A stretch of DNA of 34,690 nt, from contig JAXFOH010000045.1 in the NCBI GenBank assembly GCA_034180465.1, positions 1-34,690 on the forward strand, in the 5' to 3' direction. The position numbers and the translations under genes were made by a program. Source of the stretch: CAKUIA01 sp034180465. Its GTDB lineage: Bacteria > Verrucomicrobiota > Verrucomicrobiia > Opitutales > Intestinicryptomonadaceae. The notes beneath the pieces are model-generated. The model did not search any database, had not been told where the DNA came from, and was given only the letters and a program-made list of their open reading frames with translations. This document shows positions 22,356 to 31,700 of this stretch, piece after piece (positions within the stretch are counted from its first letter, which is position 1; every line of letters begins with the position of its first letter).

Positions 22356-23783
22356 ATGAAAAATAAAATCAGCAGAAGGGAATACATAAAGGGGGCCGCG
22401 GCAATGGTTGCAGCTGGGGCAATAACGCAAACAGCCGTTGGCTGCACAAGCGATTCGGCAGATACAGTTTTGTTTAGCAGCGAATTTCCGATAAAATATA
22501 ATGTAGACGTTTTTGTTGCGGGCGGCGGCCCAGCCGGGTGCGCCACGGCAGTCAGCGCGGCGGAAACGGGACACAGCGTATTTTTGGCCGAAGCACATTC
22601 TTGCCTAGGCGGCATGGGCACGGCGGCAAAAGTTCCCGTATTTATGCAGCTAACCGACGGCAAAAATTTTCTTTGCGCGGGCTTTGGCCGCAGAATTATA
22701 GATTCGCTTAGGGCAAACCGCCGCATAGGCGGCGAAGCCAACGATATCGAAGCCCTTAAGCGCATTTACGACGACTTAATGCTAAAGTCGGGCGCAAAAT
22801 TCACATTTCATACAACGCTTATGGCGGTAAAGAAAACGGGCAATAAGATAGACTACGTTTTGTGCTGCGCGCCCAGCGGCATTTTTGCCGTAAAAGCCAA
22901 AGTTTATATCGATTGCACGGGCAACGGCGACATGGCGGCACAAGCGGGGGCAAAGTGGGAAATGACACCCTCGAACGAAGGGCGCATACCCGCAACCCTT
23001 TGCGGCGTTTGGAGCGGCATAGACTGGAAAAAGTGGCACGCCGTTATGCCCAAAGACAACCCCCAGCCCCAAGGCTATAAGCTTGCCCAGGCAATTAAAG
23101 ACGGCGTATTTACCGTGCCCGACTATCACATGACCGGCACATTCAAACTCGGCGACAATATAGGCATTTCGAACATAAGCCACGCCTTTAATGTAGACGG
23201 CACCGACGAAAAATCGCTAACCAAAGCCTTGGTAGAATCGCGCAAAACCCTTATAGAGTTTGAAAACTACTACAACAAGTATATTGAAGGCTTTGAAAAG
23301 GCAAAGCTTATAGGCACAGGCTCGCTGCTTGGAGTAAGAGAAACTCGTCGCATTATGGGCGACTATGTTCTTAATTTTGAAGACTACAAAAAGCGCGCCG
23401 TATTCGACGACGAAATCGGCCGCTATGCGTACCCGATAGACATTCACCCATCGGGCGGCGATATGGCGGAATACGAAAAACACCGCAGAGATTTCGACAG
23501 GCTATATAGATACAAGAAGGGAGAAAGCTACGGCATTCCCTACAGAATCCTAACGCCAAAGGGCATAGACAACCTGTTGGTTGCAGGCCGTTGCGTTTCG
23601 TCAGACCACCTCGTTCACGGCTCTGTAAGAGTTATGCCCGCCTGCTACATTATGGGGCAAGCGGCCGGTTTGGCTGCGTGTCAGGCGGCAGACGCAAAAG
23701 TTTCGGTACACGATATAGATGTAAAGAAGCTTCAAAAATCGCTACTAAAAATAGGTGCATTTTTGCCCAACGCAAAAGCGTAA
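22356..23783 (+). CDS. Tat-exported lipoprotein FAD-dependent oxidoreductase
   Basis: A 475-residue protein of the FAD_oxidored type. The N-terminus has a twin-arginine signal (SRREYIKG, residues 6-13) followed by a lipobox AVGC at Cys30, predicting folded export and lipid anchoring. The Rossmann FAD motif GGGPAG lies at 56-61 within VFVAGGGPAGCATAVSAAE. GLGG-type contacts continue with SCLGGMGTAAKVPVF. The late motif NLLVAGRCVSSDHLVHGSVR is typical of the family, as is ACYIMGQAAGLAACQA. Family members often act on sugars or other reduced substrates in the periplasm, but the substrate is unknown. A palindrome covers its -10, and an intrinsic terminator follows at 23815. Confidence 0.88.
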   Translation: MKNKISRREYIKGAAAMVAAGAITQTAVGCTSDSADTVLFSSEFPIKYNVDVFVAGGGPAGCATAVSAAETGHSVFLAEAHSCLGGMGTAAKVPVFMQLTDGKNFLCAGFGRRIIDSLRANRRIGGEANDIEALKRIYDDLMLKSGAKFTFHTTLMAVKKTGNKIDYVLCCAPSGIFAVKAKVYIDCTGNGDMAAQAGAKWEMTPSNEGRIPATLCGVWSGIDWKKWHAVMPKDNPQPQGYKLAQAIKDGVFTVPDYHMTGTFKLGDNIGISNISHAFNVDGTDEKSLTKALVESRKTLIEFENYYNKYIEGFEKAKLIGTGSLLGVRETRRIMGDYVLNFEDYKKRAVFDDEIGRYAYPIDIHPSGGDMAEYEKHRRDFDRLYRYKKGESYGIPYRILTPKGIDNLLVAGRCVSSDHLVHGSVRVMPACYIMGQAAGLAACQAADAKVSVHDIDVKKLQKSLLKIGAFLPNAKA

Positions 23784-23814
23784 GATTAAAATAGCCAACA
23801 ACCACTTTGCAAAC

Positions 23815-23848
23815 AAAGCCTTTTGGGAAATCCACAAAAGGCTTTTTT
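23815..23848 (+). terminator. Intrinsic terminator of the FAD oxidoreductase gene
   Basis: AAAGCCTTTTG (23815-23825) pairs with CAAAAGGCTTT (23835-23845) over 11 bp with a 9-nt loop and runs into T residues. It lies about 30 nt after the stop and faces the convergent flavodoxin gene. Confidence 0.9.
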
Positions 23849-23910
23849 ATTTTTTATGCAAATATTCCGCTTTTTGCCGAAAGCCAAGTTTTTATTTATA
23901 AAAATCTATC

Positions 23911-24477
23911 CTACTTTTTTGCAATGCCAACTTTTGCCAGCCAGTTTTGCACCGATTTTTTGGCACTGCCTACCGAGCCGCCACGAATGGGCAAGGCCTC
24001 CAGCAAAGTGGAATTTGCGCAAATCTTTTTTATGTCGCTTTCGGCGCGCCCCATACGGCTGCCTTCGTGCGTCATAAAAGGCACAATCTTTTTGCCCGAA
24101 AAATCGTTTTGTGCCAAAAAAGACCTTATAGGCGAAGATATTGTGCCCCACCAGTTGGGCGAACCCACAAAAATTACGTCGTAATCTGCAAGGTTTGCAT
24201 TTGCGTTTTTAATTGGGCGCAAAAATTTGGCGTCTACCTCTTTTTTTGCAATGGCAACAGTTTGGTTGTAGTCGGCAGGATACGCAGTTTCGGGCACAAC
24301 TTCAAGAATGTCGGCGCCTGTTTCGTCCTTTATAGTTTGCGCCAAGCGGCGTGTATTGCCGCTCCACGAAAAATATACAATAAGCATTTTGTTTTTGTCG
24401 GTTTTAGTTTCGCCAAAAGATAGTGCAGCCGAAATAAAGGGGGCTGCCACTAAGGTTAAAAATGTTTTCCTTTTCAT
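23911..24477 (-). CDS. Exported flavodoxin
   Basis: A 188-residue flavodoxin with an N-terminal signal peptide (MKRKTFLTLVAAPFISAALS, residues 1-20), which is unusual because classical flavodoxins are cytosolic. The FMN phosphate loop is SWSGNTRRLAQ (about residues 37-47), after the beta strand KMLIVYF. The second FMN loop is VGSPNWWGTISSPIRSFL (about 103-120), and a third contact lies around PFMTHEGSRMG. This fits the Flavodoxin_4 type found in anaerobic gut bacteria. It is the last gene of a three-gene operon, starting 3 nt after the alcohol dehydrogenase stop. An electron-carrier role between the DUF4405 membrane protein and periplasmic acceptors is plausible but inferred. Confidence 0.9.
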   Translation of the reverse strand: MKRKTFLTLVAAPFISAALSFGETKTDKNKMLIVYFSWSGNTRRLAQTIKDETGADILEVVPETAYPADYNQTVAIAKKEVDAKFLRPIKNANANLADYDVIFVGSPNWWGTISSPIRSFLAQNDFSGKKIVPFMTHEGSRMGRAESDIKKICANSTLLEALPIRGGSVGSAKKSVQNWLAKVGIAKK

Positions 24478-24480
24478 ACT

Positions 24481-25653
24481 TTATCTATACGAGTTTTTGT
24501 AGATTGCAACGCAGTCGGCGTTGGAAAGGGCAACTTGGTCGGCCTCGAACAAAAAGCCCATACACGCTTTCGCGTTTTCGGCAAACTTTTCGAATTCGTC
24601 TTCGGAAATGCCGTAATCCGACATTTTAAGGTCGTCTACGCCGCAGTCGGTCTTAAGTTTTTTCAGGGATTCTATAAAGTCTTGCGGCGTTTTTGCGTTT
24701 TCGCAGCCCATTGCCTTTGCCATTTTAACAAAGCGTTCGGGGCATGCGCCCTTTTCTATCCACGCGGTAAAATACGCCTGACATATCATAATAAGCCCTG
24801 CCCCGTGCGGCAAATTTTGGTGGTATGCGCTAAGGGCGTGTTCAAGCGAATGCTCGCTTGTGCACGAGCCCGTTGTCATTACCATTCCAGAAAGCGAGTT
24901 GCCGAACGACACATGCTCGCGCGCCTCCAAGTCTTTGCCGTTGTTTACGGCTCTAGGCAAATACTTTGCAATATTTTCTATGGCGGTTATTGCATACATA
25001 TCGCAAATCGGGTTTGCGCCTTTCGAAACATAGCCTTCTACGCTGTGCAAAAGCGCGTCGAAGCCCTGATACGCCGTAAAGCGCGGCGGCACGCTTAATG
25101 TTAAGGCTGGGTCTACAATAGACAATACAGGGAACAAAGATTCGTCGAAAACCGCCGTTTTTTCGTTCGTTTCGGGGTTGGTTATAACGCCGCCTGCGTC
25201 TAGCTCCGAGCCCGTGCCCGCCGTTGTAGAAATTGCAACCAATGGCAACGCCTTGTTTGCAAAGGGCTTTTTGCCGCCCTTGCCGAACAGGATATAGTCC
25301 CACAAGTCGCCGTCGTTTACAGCCATTGCGGCAATGGCTTTAGAAGCGTCCATAACCGAGCCGCCGCCCAGGGCTATGACAAAGTCGCACTTGTTTTGGC
25401 GCGCAAACTTTGCGCCCTGCATAACGGTGTCTTTTAGCGGGTTTGCCTCTATTTTATCGAACAGGACATATTCAACTTTTGCCTTGTCCAGCTGGGCAAA
25501 AAGCCTGTCTAAATAGCCGTTTGCCCTTGTAGACTTGCCCGAAGAAATAACAACCAAGGCCTTTTTGCCGAAGAATTTTTCCTCGCCCAATTTGTCGAAC
25601 GAACCGCTGCCAAAAATGAATTTGGCGGGAATATGGTTTACAAAACCTTTCAT
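24481..25653 (-). CDS. Iron-containing alcohol dehydrogenase (BDH/YqhD-like)
   Basis: A 390-residue group III alcohol dehydrogenase expected to reduce aldehydes with NAD(P)H or do the reverse. The N-terminal Rossmann-like domain has GGGSVMDASKA (residues 96-106). The C-terminal metal domain provides the four expected ligands: D199 and H203 in QGFDALLHSVEGY, and H272 and H283 in EHALSAYHQNLPHGAGL. The TAGTGSE motif lies at 144-150. The opening FVNHIPAKFIFGSGS is typical of the butanol-dehydrogenase branch. There is no signal peptide, so it is cytosolic. The start codon overlaps the upstream DUF4405 stop (ATGA), and AGGAT lies just upstream as ribosome site. Translational coupling is likely. 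Confidence 0.95.
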   Translation of the reverse strand: MKGFVNHIPAKFIFGSGSFDKLGEEKFFGKKALVVISSGKSTRANGYLDRLFAQLDKAKVEYVLFDKIEANPLKDTVMQGAKFARQNKCDFVIALGGGSVMDASKAIAAMAVNDGDLWDYILFGKGGKKPFANKALPLVAISTTAGTGSELDAGGVITNPETNEKTAVFDESLFPVLSIVDPALTLSVPPRFTAYQGFDALLHSVEGYVSKGANPICDMYAITAIENIAKYLPRAVNNGKDLEAREHVSFGNSLSGMVMTTGSCTSEHSLEHALSAYHQNLPHGAGLIMICQAYFTAWIEKGACPERFVKMAKAMGCENAKTPQDFIESLKKLKTDCGVDDLKMSDYGISEDEFEKFAENAKACMGFLFEADQVALSNADCVAIYKNSYR

Positions 25654-26285
25654 TTTAATCCTTTCGTTTTACTGTTAAAAATAAAAATCAGGCCGCGCGT
25701 AATTGCAGCCGTTAAAAATACTATCGCCGCATTTTCGGCAAAAAAAAGGGCTGCGGGCAATTCGCCGCTCCAATAGTCGAAAGAGTATCCGCAAAAAAGT
25801 TTTTGCAAAAACGCCCTGTCGAAGACCGCATATACTCCGAAAGCGGCAAACGCCGCCATAGCGCATTTTGCAAACGCTCCCGCTTTGCCGAAAATAAAAT
25901 TAAAATGCATCCCAATGTGAATCCCCAAAAACAGCATTAGGTAATACGCCGCAACAGAGTGCCACTGCCTTGCATGCATATCCGAAACTTCAAACCCGAA
26001 TATGTATTGCGAAATTATTGCGGCGGCTGCAAAAACAATTACGCACAATATAAGCAACCCGATATTTGTTGCAGTGCCCAAAATGCGCATTGCAAAATAT
26101 TTGCCCTTAAACGAGTTTTTATACCACCGCCAATTTAAAATGTTATGCACCGCAAACAATATAAGGGCGGCCGTTCCCAAAATTTCATGCAAAAAAACGT
26201 CGGTTATGCGCATTCCCAAAGCGGCAACAAACGCCGCAAACATAAGAATGTCCAGCCAAATACGCATATTTTTAAGAGCCTTCAT
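25650..26285 (-). CDS. DUF4405 membrane protein (cytochrome-b-like)
   Basis: A 211-residue inner-membrane protein with about five or six hydrophobic helices. Histidines sit in pairs typical of haem b binding: HEILG near residue 33, HNILNW near 47, QWHSVAAYY near 108 and HIGMHFNF near 122-129. These match the DUF4405 family. It would connect a quinone pool to partner proteins if haem is bound, but no activity is established. It is the first gene of the operon with alcohol dehydrogenase and exported flavodoxin. A near-perfect palindrome lies 39-60 nt upstream of its start, and a -10-like TATATG at plus 26314-26319 reads toward it. Confidence 0.85.
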   Translation of the reverse strand: MKALKNMRIWLDILMFAAFVAALGMRITDVFLHEILGTAALILFAVHNILNWRWYKNSFKGKYFAMRILGTATNIGLLILCVIVFAAAAIISQYIFGFEVSDMHARQWHSVAAYYLMLFLGIHIGMHFNFIFGKAGAFAKCAMAAFAAFGVYAVFDRAFLQKLFCGYSFDYWSGELPAALFFAENAAIVFLTAAITRGLIFIFNSKTKGLK

Positions 26286-26323
26286 TTATGGAAAATTTCG
26301 GGCAAAATGCTAGCATATAAAAC

Positions 26324-26345
26324 CTTTTGTGTAAATACACACAAG
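26324..26345. promoter_or_regulatory. Palindromic operator upstream of the redox operon
   Basis: TGTGTA (26328-26333), AA, TACACA (26336-26341) is a perfect inverted repeat; flanks CTTT and CAAG extend it to about 22 nt with one mismatch. The minus-strand -35 of the DUF4405 operon would fall inside it if TATATG (26314-26319) is the -10. The TGTG...CACA core resembles sites of CRP/FNR-type regulators, but the regulator is not in the window. Confidence 0.6.
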
Positions 26346-26433
26346 AACCGAATTTATGCCTAATACTACCAAAACGGGTGTTTTAGGAACTTGGCACAAT
26401 TAGACAAGTCTTAGGTTCTGATACACATTTACA

Positions 26434-26604
26434 GTGCAAAATCAAGTAATTGCAAAAACTAGCATTTTCCAGTTCGGCGAAAAAAATGTAGCGTATGCCA
26501 AATACTTTTCGGGCAAGTCGTATTTGGCAGGGCTTTTAAGCAATAAAAACTTAAACGCATCTACAAACAAAATTTCGTGGCACGAGCCTGCTAACAAAGG
26601 GTAA
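26434..26604 (+). pseudogene. Truncated cupin-domain protein remnant
   Basis: A 56-codon open stretch beginning at GTG 26434 reads FQFGEKNVAYAKYFSGKSYL, then AGLLSNKN..., then ISWHEPANKG and a stop at 26602. The piece FGEKNxAYAKYFSGxSYL is the opening of small cupins (family pattern [FP]xGEKN..YAxYFxGQSYL), and ISWHEPANKG stands where 'VTFEPGCRNNWHIH' begins the metal-binding motif. The rest of the cupin barrel is missing. Such cupins commonly accompany flavodoxin, DUF4405 and alcohol dehydrogenase genes, so it is probably a lost member of the neighbouring redox cluster. It could also be a chance remnant; no ribosome site precedes it. Confidence 0.6.
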
Positions 26605-26846
26605 TATATAAAAAGGCTACAAAAGAATAAAAGTTTTTTTCATCGCAAACCCCGCACATTTAACACAAAACAAGCCGAAATGGACTCTTTTCCCTTGCAG
26701 ACTTGCTTTGCATAAGTTGCCCGCCATATTTTGTTTCGTTAAAAAGCCCAGCCGCTACGCGATTTCCTCTAGGTTGCGGCGTTCAAATTTGCGGTTGCAA
26801 AAATAGGCGCTGTAGCCGCGCAAAAATTTTTACGATAAAAAATATA
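26605..26846. other. Intergenic region without a convincing gene
   Basis: About 240 nt between the cupin remnant and the TetR promoter. On the minus strand (26617-26822) one frame broken by a stop contains NLEEIA, stop, RLGF. This is slightly reminiscent of an AraC-type helix-turn-helix, but it is too short and too divergent to call. No RNA family was recognised. Confidence 0.4.
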
Positions 26847-26894
26847 TTGACAAAAAAGCCGTTCATTCATTCGTTTAAATCATTTGTTTAAATC
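26847..26894 (+). promoter_or_regulatory. Promoter and candidate operator of the TetR-RND operon
   Basis: A perfect TTGACA (26847-26852) precedes TTTAAAT (26874-26880), with a long 21-nt spacer. Around it, GTTTAAATC occurs twice in direct repeat (26873-26881 and 26886-26894, 13 nt apart) immediately before the ATG. The sequence TTCATTCATTCG upstream is similar in flavour to TetR-family half-sites. Autorepression by the encoded regulator is a reasonable inference. Confidence 0.5.
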
Positions 26895-26896
26895 GT

Positions 26897-27565
26897 ATGA
26901 CCAACACAAATATAATTTCAAAGATTGTAGAAGGCGACTTAAGCGACCCGAAGTCTAGGATAGCAAAGGCCGCCATCGAGGAATTTGCAATGCGCTCGCT
27001 TGACGGAGCCAGAACAAGGAAGATTGCCGAGAAAAGCGGCGCAAATCTTGCCTCAATTAGCTATTATTTTGGCGGCAAGCGCAACCTATACAAAACGGTT
27101 ATAGAGCAGCTTACATCGTTTTTCGACGATGCGGTTTCCCCCTACTACGAAGAGGGCAAAGACATTTTAAAAAAGCGCGACCCCAAAGGCGCAATGATTT
27201 TCATTCAAAAATTCCTGATAGGCTGCATACGGAAATTTTCGAAAATGGAAATTGTCGCCCCCCTTTGCCAAATATTGACAAGAGAGCAGGACAACCCTTC
27301 GGAATACTTTAAATGCGCGTACGCCTCTATATACGAAAGGCCCGTTGAGTTTTTGTCGGAGCTGCTTGCAAAGGCTTCTAAAGAAAAACTAGCCAACGAT
27401 ATGCGCATTGTTTTTGCGCACACTTTGTGGGCAACGGTGCGAACCTACGCGGCCGAAAGCCCCGCCGTAATGCGGCTTCATTCGTGGGGAAAATTCGGCG
27501 AAGCGGAATTGTCGCTCATAGAAAAATCTTTAAACAAAGTACTGAAAAAAACATTAAATAGATAA
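26897..27565 (+). CDS. TetR-family regulator, CecR-like
   Basis: A 222-residue transcription factor. The N-terminal helix-turn-helix lies at about residues 20-65 (RIAKAAIEEFAMRSLDGART, then KIAEKSGANLASISYYFGGK), ending in the typical 'YYFxxKxxLY' signature. The C-terminal ligand-binding half (IFIQKFLIGCIRKFSKMEIV and EYFKCAYASIYERPVEFLSE) resembles the CecR/DUF1956 group, whose members control drug efflux genes. It lies 5 nt upstream of the RND adaptor gene and is co-directional, so it probably represses its own operon until a ligand binds. Only a GTTTAAATC repeat is seen before it; no ribosome site is clear. Confidence 0.92.
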   Translation: MTNTNIISKIVEGDLSDPKSRIAKAAIEEFAMRSLDGARTRKIAEKSGANLASISYYFGGKRNLYKTVIEQLTSFFDDAVSPYYEEGKDILKKRDPKGAMIFIQKFLIGCIRKFSKMEIVAPLCQILTREQDNPSEYFKCAYASIYERPVEFLSELLAKASKEKLANDMRIVFAHTLWATVRTYAAESPAVMRLHSWGKFGEAELSLIEKSLNKVLKKTLNR

Positions 27566-27570
27566 CCGCC

Positions 27571-28692
27571 ATGAAATATTTTAAACTCTATACAATTGCA
27601 CTTTTTGCGCTAACGCTTGGGCTTTGCGGCTGCAAAAAAGAAGGTGAACAAAAAACTCAAAAACCGACTAACACTGTAGTGGCGGCCTACCCCATTGTAA
27701 AAGACGTTGAAATTAAAAACGAATATTCCGCGCGCGCCGTTGCCTACGAAGAGGCTGAAATTAGGGCGCGTGTTGGAGGGTATCTTGAAAAGGTATTTTT
27801 CGGAAAGGGGGCCGTTGTGGAAAAAGGAGCTCCGCTTTTTAAGATAGACGACCGGCCCTATGTTGCGGCATTGCAGGCGGCAAAGGCAAATGTGCAGGCG
27901 GCGCAATCGCATGTAGCTTTGGCAAACGACAACGCCGAAAGGGCGCGCGGGCTATTTAAGCGCAATGCAATTTCCAAAGAGCTTTACCAGACAAGGGAAA
28001 CCGAGCTGCTTATAGCAAAAGCAAAGCTTGCCGAGGCTAAGGCCGCCCTTACAAACGCACAGCTAAACTTGCAATATACAACAGTCTGCGCGCCCGTTTC
28101 GGGCAAGGTGGGCGAAAACCTTGCCGACACAGGCAACCTTGTTTCGGCGCATATTACAAAACTTGCAAGAATTGTAAACGACTCTAAAATTAAGGTGTAT
28201 TACGAGCTCAATTCGGCAGACGCATTCCGCTACAAAACAGGCGGCCTATTAAAAGACATAGACGCCAACAAGGGTGCAAAGATTTTGTTTGCGCCCAAAA
28301 ATTCGGGAAAAGCCGTGCACGGTGCGCTTTGCTACTACGACAACGCAATGGATTCTACTACGGCTTCTCTTGTAATGCGCGCCGACATAGACAATAAAAA
28401 TAATGACCTTTTTGCGGGCTCGTACGGAACGATAACGGTTTTTGAAGGCGTAAAAAACAACGCCATTTTAGTGCCCAGCAACGCCGTAGGAACAGATATG
28501 ACGGGCAAATATCTTGTTGTTGTAAAAGACGGCAAAGCCGTAAACGTTCCCGTAAAGACGGGAGCCGTTATAGGCAAATTTACCGTTATAGAAAGCGGTA
28601 TACAAAAAGACAGCCTAGTTGTTGTAAAGGGTCTGCAAAGAGCGGCGCAAAACCCGCAAGTAAACGTAAAAATCGAAAGGTTGGAATTTTAA
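27571..28692 (+). CDS. RND efflux periplasmic adaptor (membrane fusion) lipoprotein
   Basis: A 373-residue adaptor linking the inner-membrane pump to the outer-membrane channel. The signal peptide ends in a lipobox LCGC at Cys21, so it is lipid-anchored. ARVGGYLEKVFFGKGAVVEK (about 69-88) and KIDDRPYVAALQAAKANVQA (about 91-110) form the barrel-hairpin entry. An alpha-hairpin coiled coil spans about 100-165. LQYTTVCAPVSGKVG closes the lipoyl domain. The C-terminal beta domain carries NNAILVPSNAVGTDMTGKYL. It matches AcrA/MexA-type HAE1 partners. It starts 5 nt after the TetR gene and precedes the pump gene by 28 nt. Confidence 0.95.
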   Translation: MKYFKLYTIALFALTLGLCGCKKEGEQKTQKPTNTVVAAYPIVKDVEIKNEYSARAVAYEEAEIRARVGGYLEKVFFGKGAVVEKGAPLFKIDDRPYVAALQAAKANVQAAQSHVALANDNAERARGLFKRNAISKELYQTRETELLIAKAKLAEAKAALTNAQLNLQYTTVCAPVSGKVGENLADTGNLVSAHITKLARIVNDSKIKVYYELNSADAFRYKTGGLLKDIDANKGAKILFAPKNSGKAVHGALCYYDNAMDSTTASLVMRADIDNKNNDLFAGSYGTITVFEGVKNNAILVPSNAVGTDMTGKYLVVVKDGKAVNVPVKTGAVIGKFTVIESGIQKDSLVVVKGLQRAAQNPQVNVKIERLEF

Positions 28693-28720
28693 CCGGCAAA
28701 AAAAACATTAGGCGAAAGAT

Positions 28721-31700
28721 ATGAAAAAGTTTTGCGATTTCTTTATAGACAGGCCGATTTTTGCCACGGTTGTGTCGATTGTAATTGTGCTTTTGGGCGC
28801 TATAGGCTTTTCGGGGCTGCCCATTTCGCAGTATCCCGACATTGTGCCGCCCACAATAGCAATAGACGCAATGTACCCAGGGGCTTCGCCCGAAACGCTG
28901 ATGAAAACGGTGGCAACCCCAATAGAGCAGGAGCTAAACGGCATAGAAAATATGATGTACGTTACAAGCCGCTGCAATTCCGACGGCACTGTAAGCATAG
29001 AAATTGCCTTCGAGCTTGGCACAGATATAAATCAGGCACAGGTTTTAACGCAGAACAGGGTTGAAGTTGCAAAGCCCATTTTGCCCGAAGAAGTGCGCAA
29101 CATTGGCGTGCGCGTTTCCAAGCGTTCGCCCAGCCTGCTTTTGGGAATAGGCCTATATTCGCCCGACAAGTCGCGCGACACCGCCTATATTACAAACTAT
29201 TACCTAACACAAATGCGCGACAGGCTTTTAAGGGTAGACGGCGTGGGCTCTATAATGGAGTACGGAGCAAGGGAGTTTAGCATGCGAATTTGGCTGGACC
29301 CCAATAGATTGTCGGACCTAAAAATTTCGCCTTTGCAGGTATATGCCGCAATAAAAAAGCAGAATAAAAACGTAGCCTCGGGCAAGCTAAACCAGTCGCC
29401 TGCGGGCAACCCCGACGCCTCGCACGAAATTTTGATAGAGACAAAAGGCGGCCTTACCGAAGCGGGCGAATTTGCAGATATAATAGTTGCAAAAACTCCG
29501 ACTGGCAAACTTGTGCGCCTGCGCGACGTTTCAAGAATAGAGCTTGGCGCATATTCTTATACGGACGCAGCCTTTTACAAAGAAGGCAGCGCAATAGCAT
29601 TGCTTGTATACCAAACCCCCGGTTCTAACGCATCGAACACGGCTGGCGAAGTTTTAAAGCTTTTCGAGAAAATGAAAAAAGACTTCCCATCGGGCGTAGA
29701 CTACGCGGTGGGTATGGACAACACCGTATATATTGCAGATTCCATTAAGGCGGTTTTCCGCACAATACTGGAAGCCACAGTGCTTGTTGTTTTTGTAATG
29801 GTGCTTTTCCTGCAAAACTTAAGGTCGGCAATAATTCCGCTTTTTGCGATACCTATTTCGCTTATAGGAACATTCTTTTTTATGAAGATTTTCGGGTTTA
29901 CAATAAACAACCTTACCCTTTTTGGGCTAGTTCTTGCCATTGGCATTGTTGTAGACGACGCGATTGTTGTTGTAGAGAACATAGAAAGGAATATGAGAGA
30001 CGGACTAAACGCCAAAGAAGCCGCAAAAAAGGCCATGGCGCAGGTTTCGGGCGCGCTTGTCGCAATTGTTTTGGTGCTTAGCGCGGTATTTGTGCCGACG
30101 GCTTTTGTAAAGGGCATTACGGGCGAATTTTACAGACAGTTTGCGCTTACAATCGCGGCCTCTACCATAATTTCGGGCATTGTTTCGCTTACGCTTACGC
30201 CCGCCGTTGCCGCAATTTTAATGGGAAAACCCGAAAGGGAAAATTTTGCCATAAAGTGCTACAACGCAATTTTCGGCAAAGCATTCTCGGCGTTCAACAA
30301 GCTGTTCGAAAAGTCCGCCGCCTTATACGGCAAATGCGTGTTTAAAATTCTGAAAATTTCGGCGCTATTGGCTCTTTTATATGTCGCGCTTTTGGCCGCC
30401 ACCGTATTTGTGTTCGAAAAATCCGACAAGGGTTTTATTCCCCCACAAGATACCTGCTACTTTTACCTTGCAGTAGAGCTGCCCGACGGGGCGACTCTGC
30501 AGCGCACCGAAAACGTGCTTAAAAAAGCCGAAAAGACAATATATAAAACCCTTCCCGAAGCGCAAAAGTGCATGCTTATGGCGGGGCTAAACATTGCAAA
30601 CTTAGGCAGAATGCCGAACGGAGCAACCGTTTTTATTCAGCTTGAAAGCAAGGAAACTAGAAATGCAAAAGGCATTGCTTTGGAAGACTCTATAAACCGC
30701 CTTATGGCGGCGTTGTATGCCGAAATCCCCGAGGCTAATTTTTATGCGATAAAGCCGCCCGTAGTTTCGGGCATAGGCATGGGCGGCGACTTTAAAGGCT
30801 ACATTCAAGACAAGTCCGCAAAGGGCTTAAACGAAATAGAAAAAGACGTAAAGACAATGGTTGCCCAAGCCCGAAAAGAGCCCTCCGTTTCTACCGCCCT
30901 TACAATGTTTTCTATTGCAAGCCCGAGAATTAGCCTAGATATAGACCGCCAACAGGCGGAAAAAATGGGGGCCGACATATCCTCGGTATTTTCTACGCTA
31001 AGCTTTAACTTTGGCTCGGTTTATGTTAACGACTTTAACATTTTAAACCGCACATACAAGGTTGTTGCCCAAGCCGAAGGCAAAGACCGAAGCAATCCAA
31101 GCGACCTGCTTAAAATGAAAGTGCTTTTGCAAAACGGTAAAACAGCGCAGATAGGCAGCTTTGCCTCGATTAAAAACACGGTGGGTCCCGAAGTTATAAC
31201 ACGCTACAATTTGTACCCTGCAGCCGAAATTATGGGCAACGTTTCGCGCGGACATTCAACGGGGCAGGCAATAAACGCAATAGAGCAAATTGCGGAGCAA
31301 ACGCTGCCAAACGGAGTTGGCCTTGAATGGACCGACTTGGCGTTTCAGGAAAAGCGCACGGGGTCTACAACCGCGGTTATAACGTTTACCTTGTGCGTTG
31401 TGTTTGTGTTCCTTATTTTGGCGGCGCTTTACGAAAGCTGGAAGCTTCCGCTTTCGGTTGTGCTTATTGTGCCGCTTGTATTGCTGTTCTCTATTTTGGG
31501 CGTGCAGCTTTTAGGGCAAGACGTAAACGTGCTAACACAAGTCGGCTTTATAGTTCTTATAGGTTTGGCGTGCAAAAACGCAATTTTGATTGTGGAATTT
31601 GCAAAACAGCGCCAAGACGCAGGCGAAGAAATTACAAGCGCAATTTCGAACGCGGCAAAAAACAGATTGCGCCCCATTATAATGACATCGTTTGCATTCA

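Noticed and set aside
26356..26403. 15-codon frame (MPNTTKTGVLGTWHN) between the palindrome and the cupin remnant
   Set aside because: Could be a leader peptide, but there is no ribosome site, attenuator hairpin or family similarity.
26617..26822. Minus-strand AraC-like helix-turn-helix fragment (NLEEIA, stop, RLGF)
   Set aside because: Only about ten residues resemble the family, the frame is interrupted by a stop, and the rest does not match.
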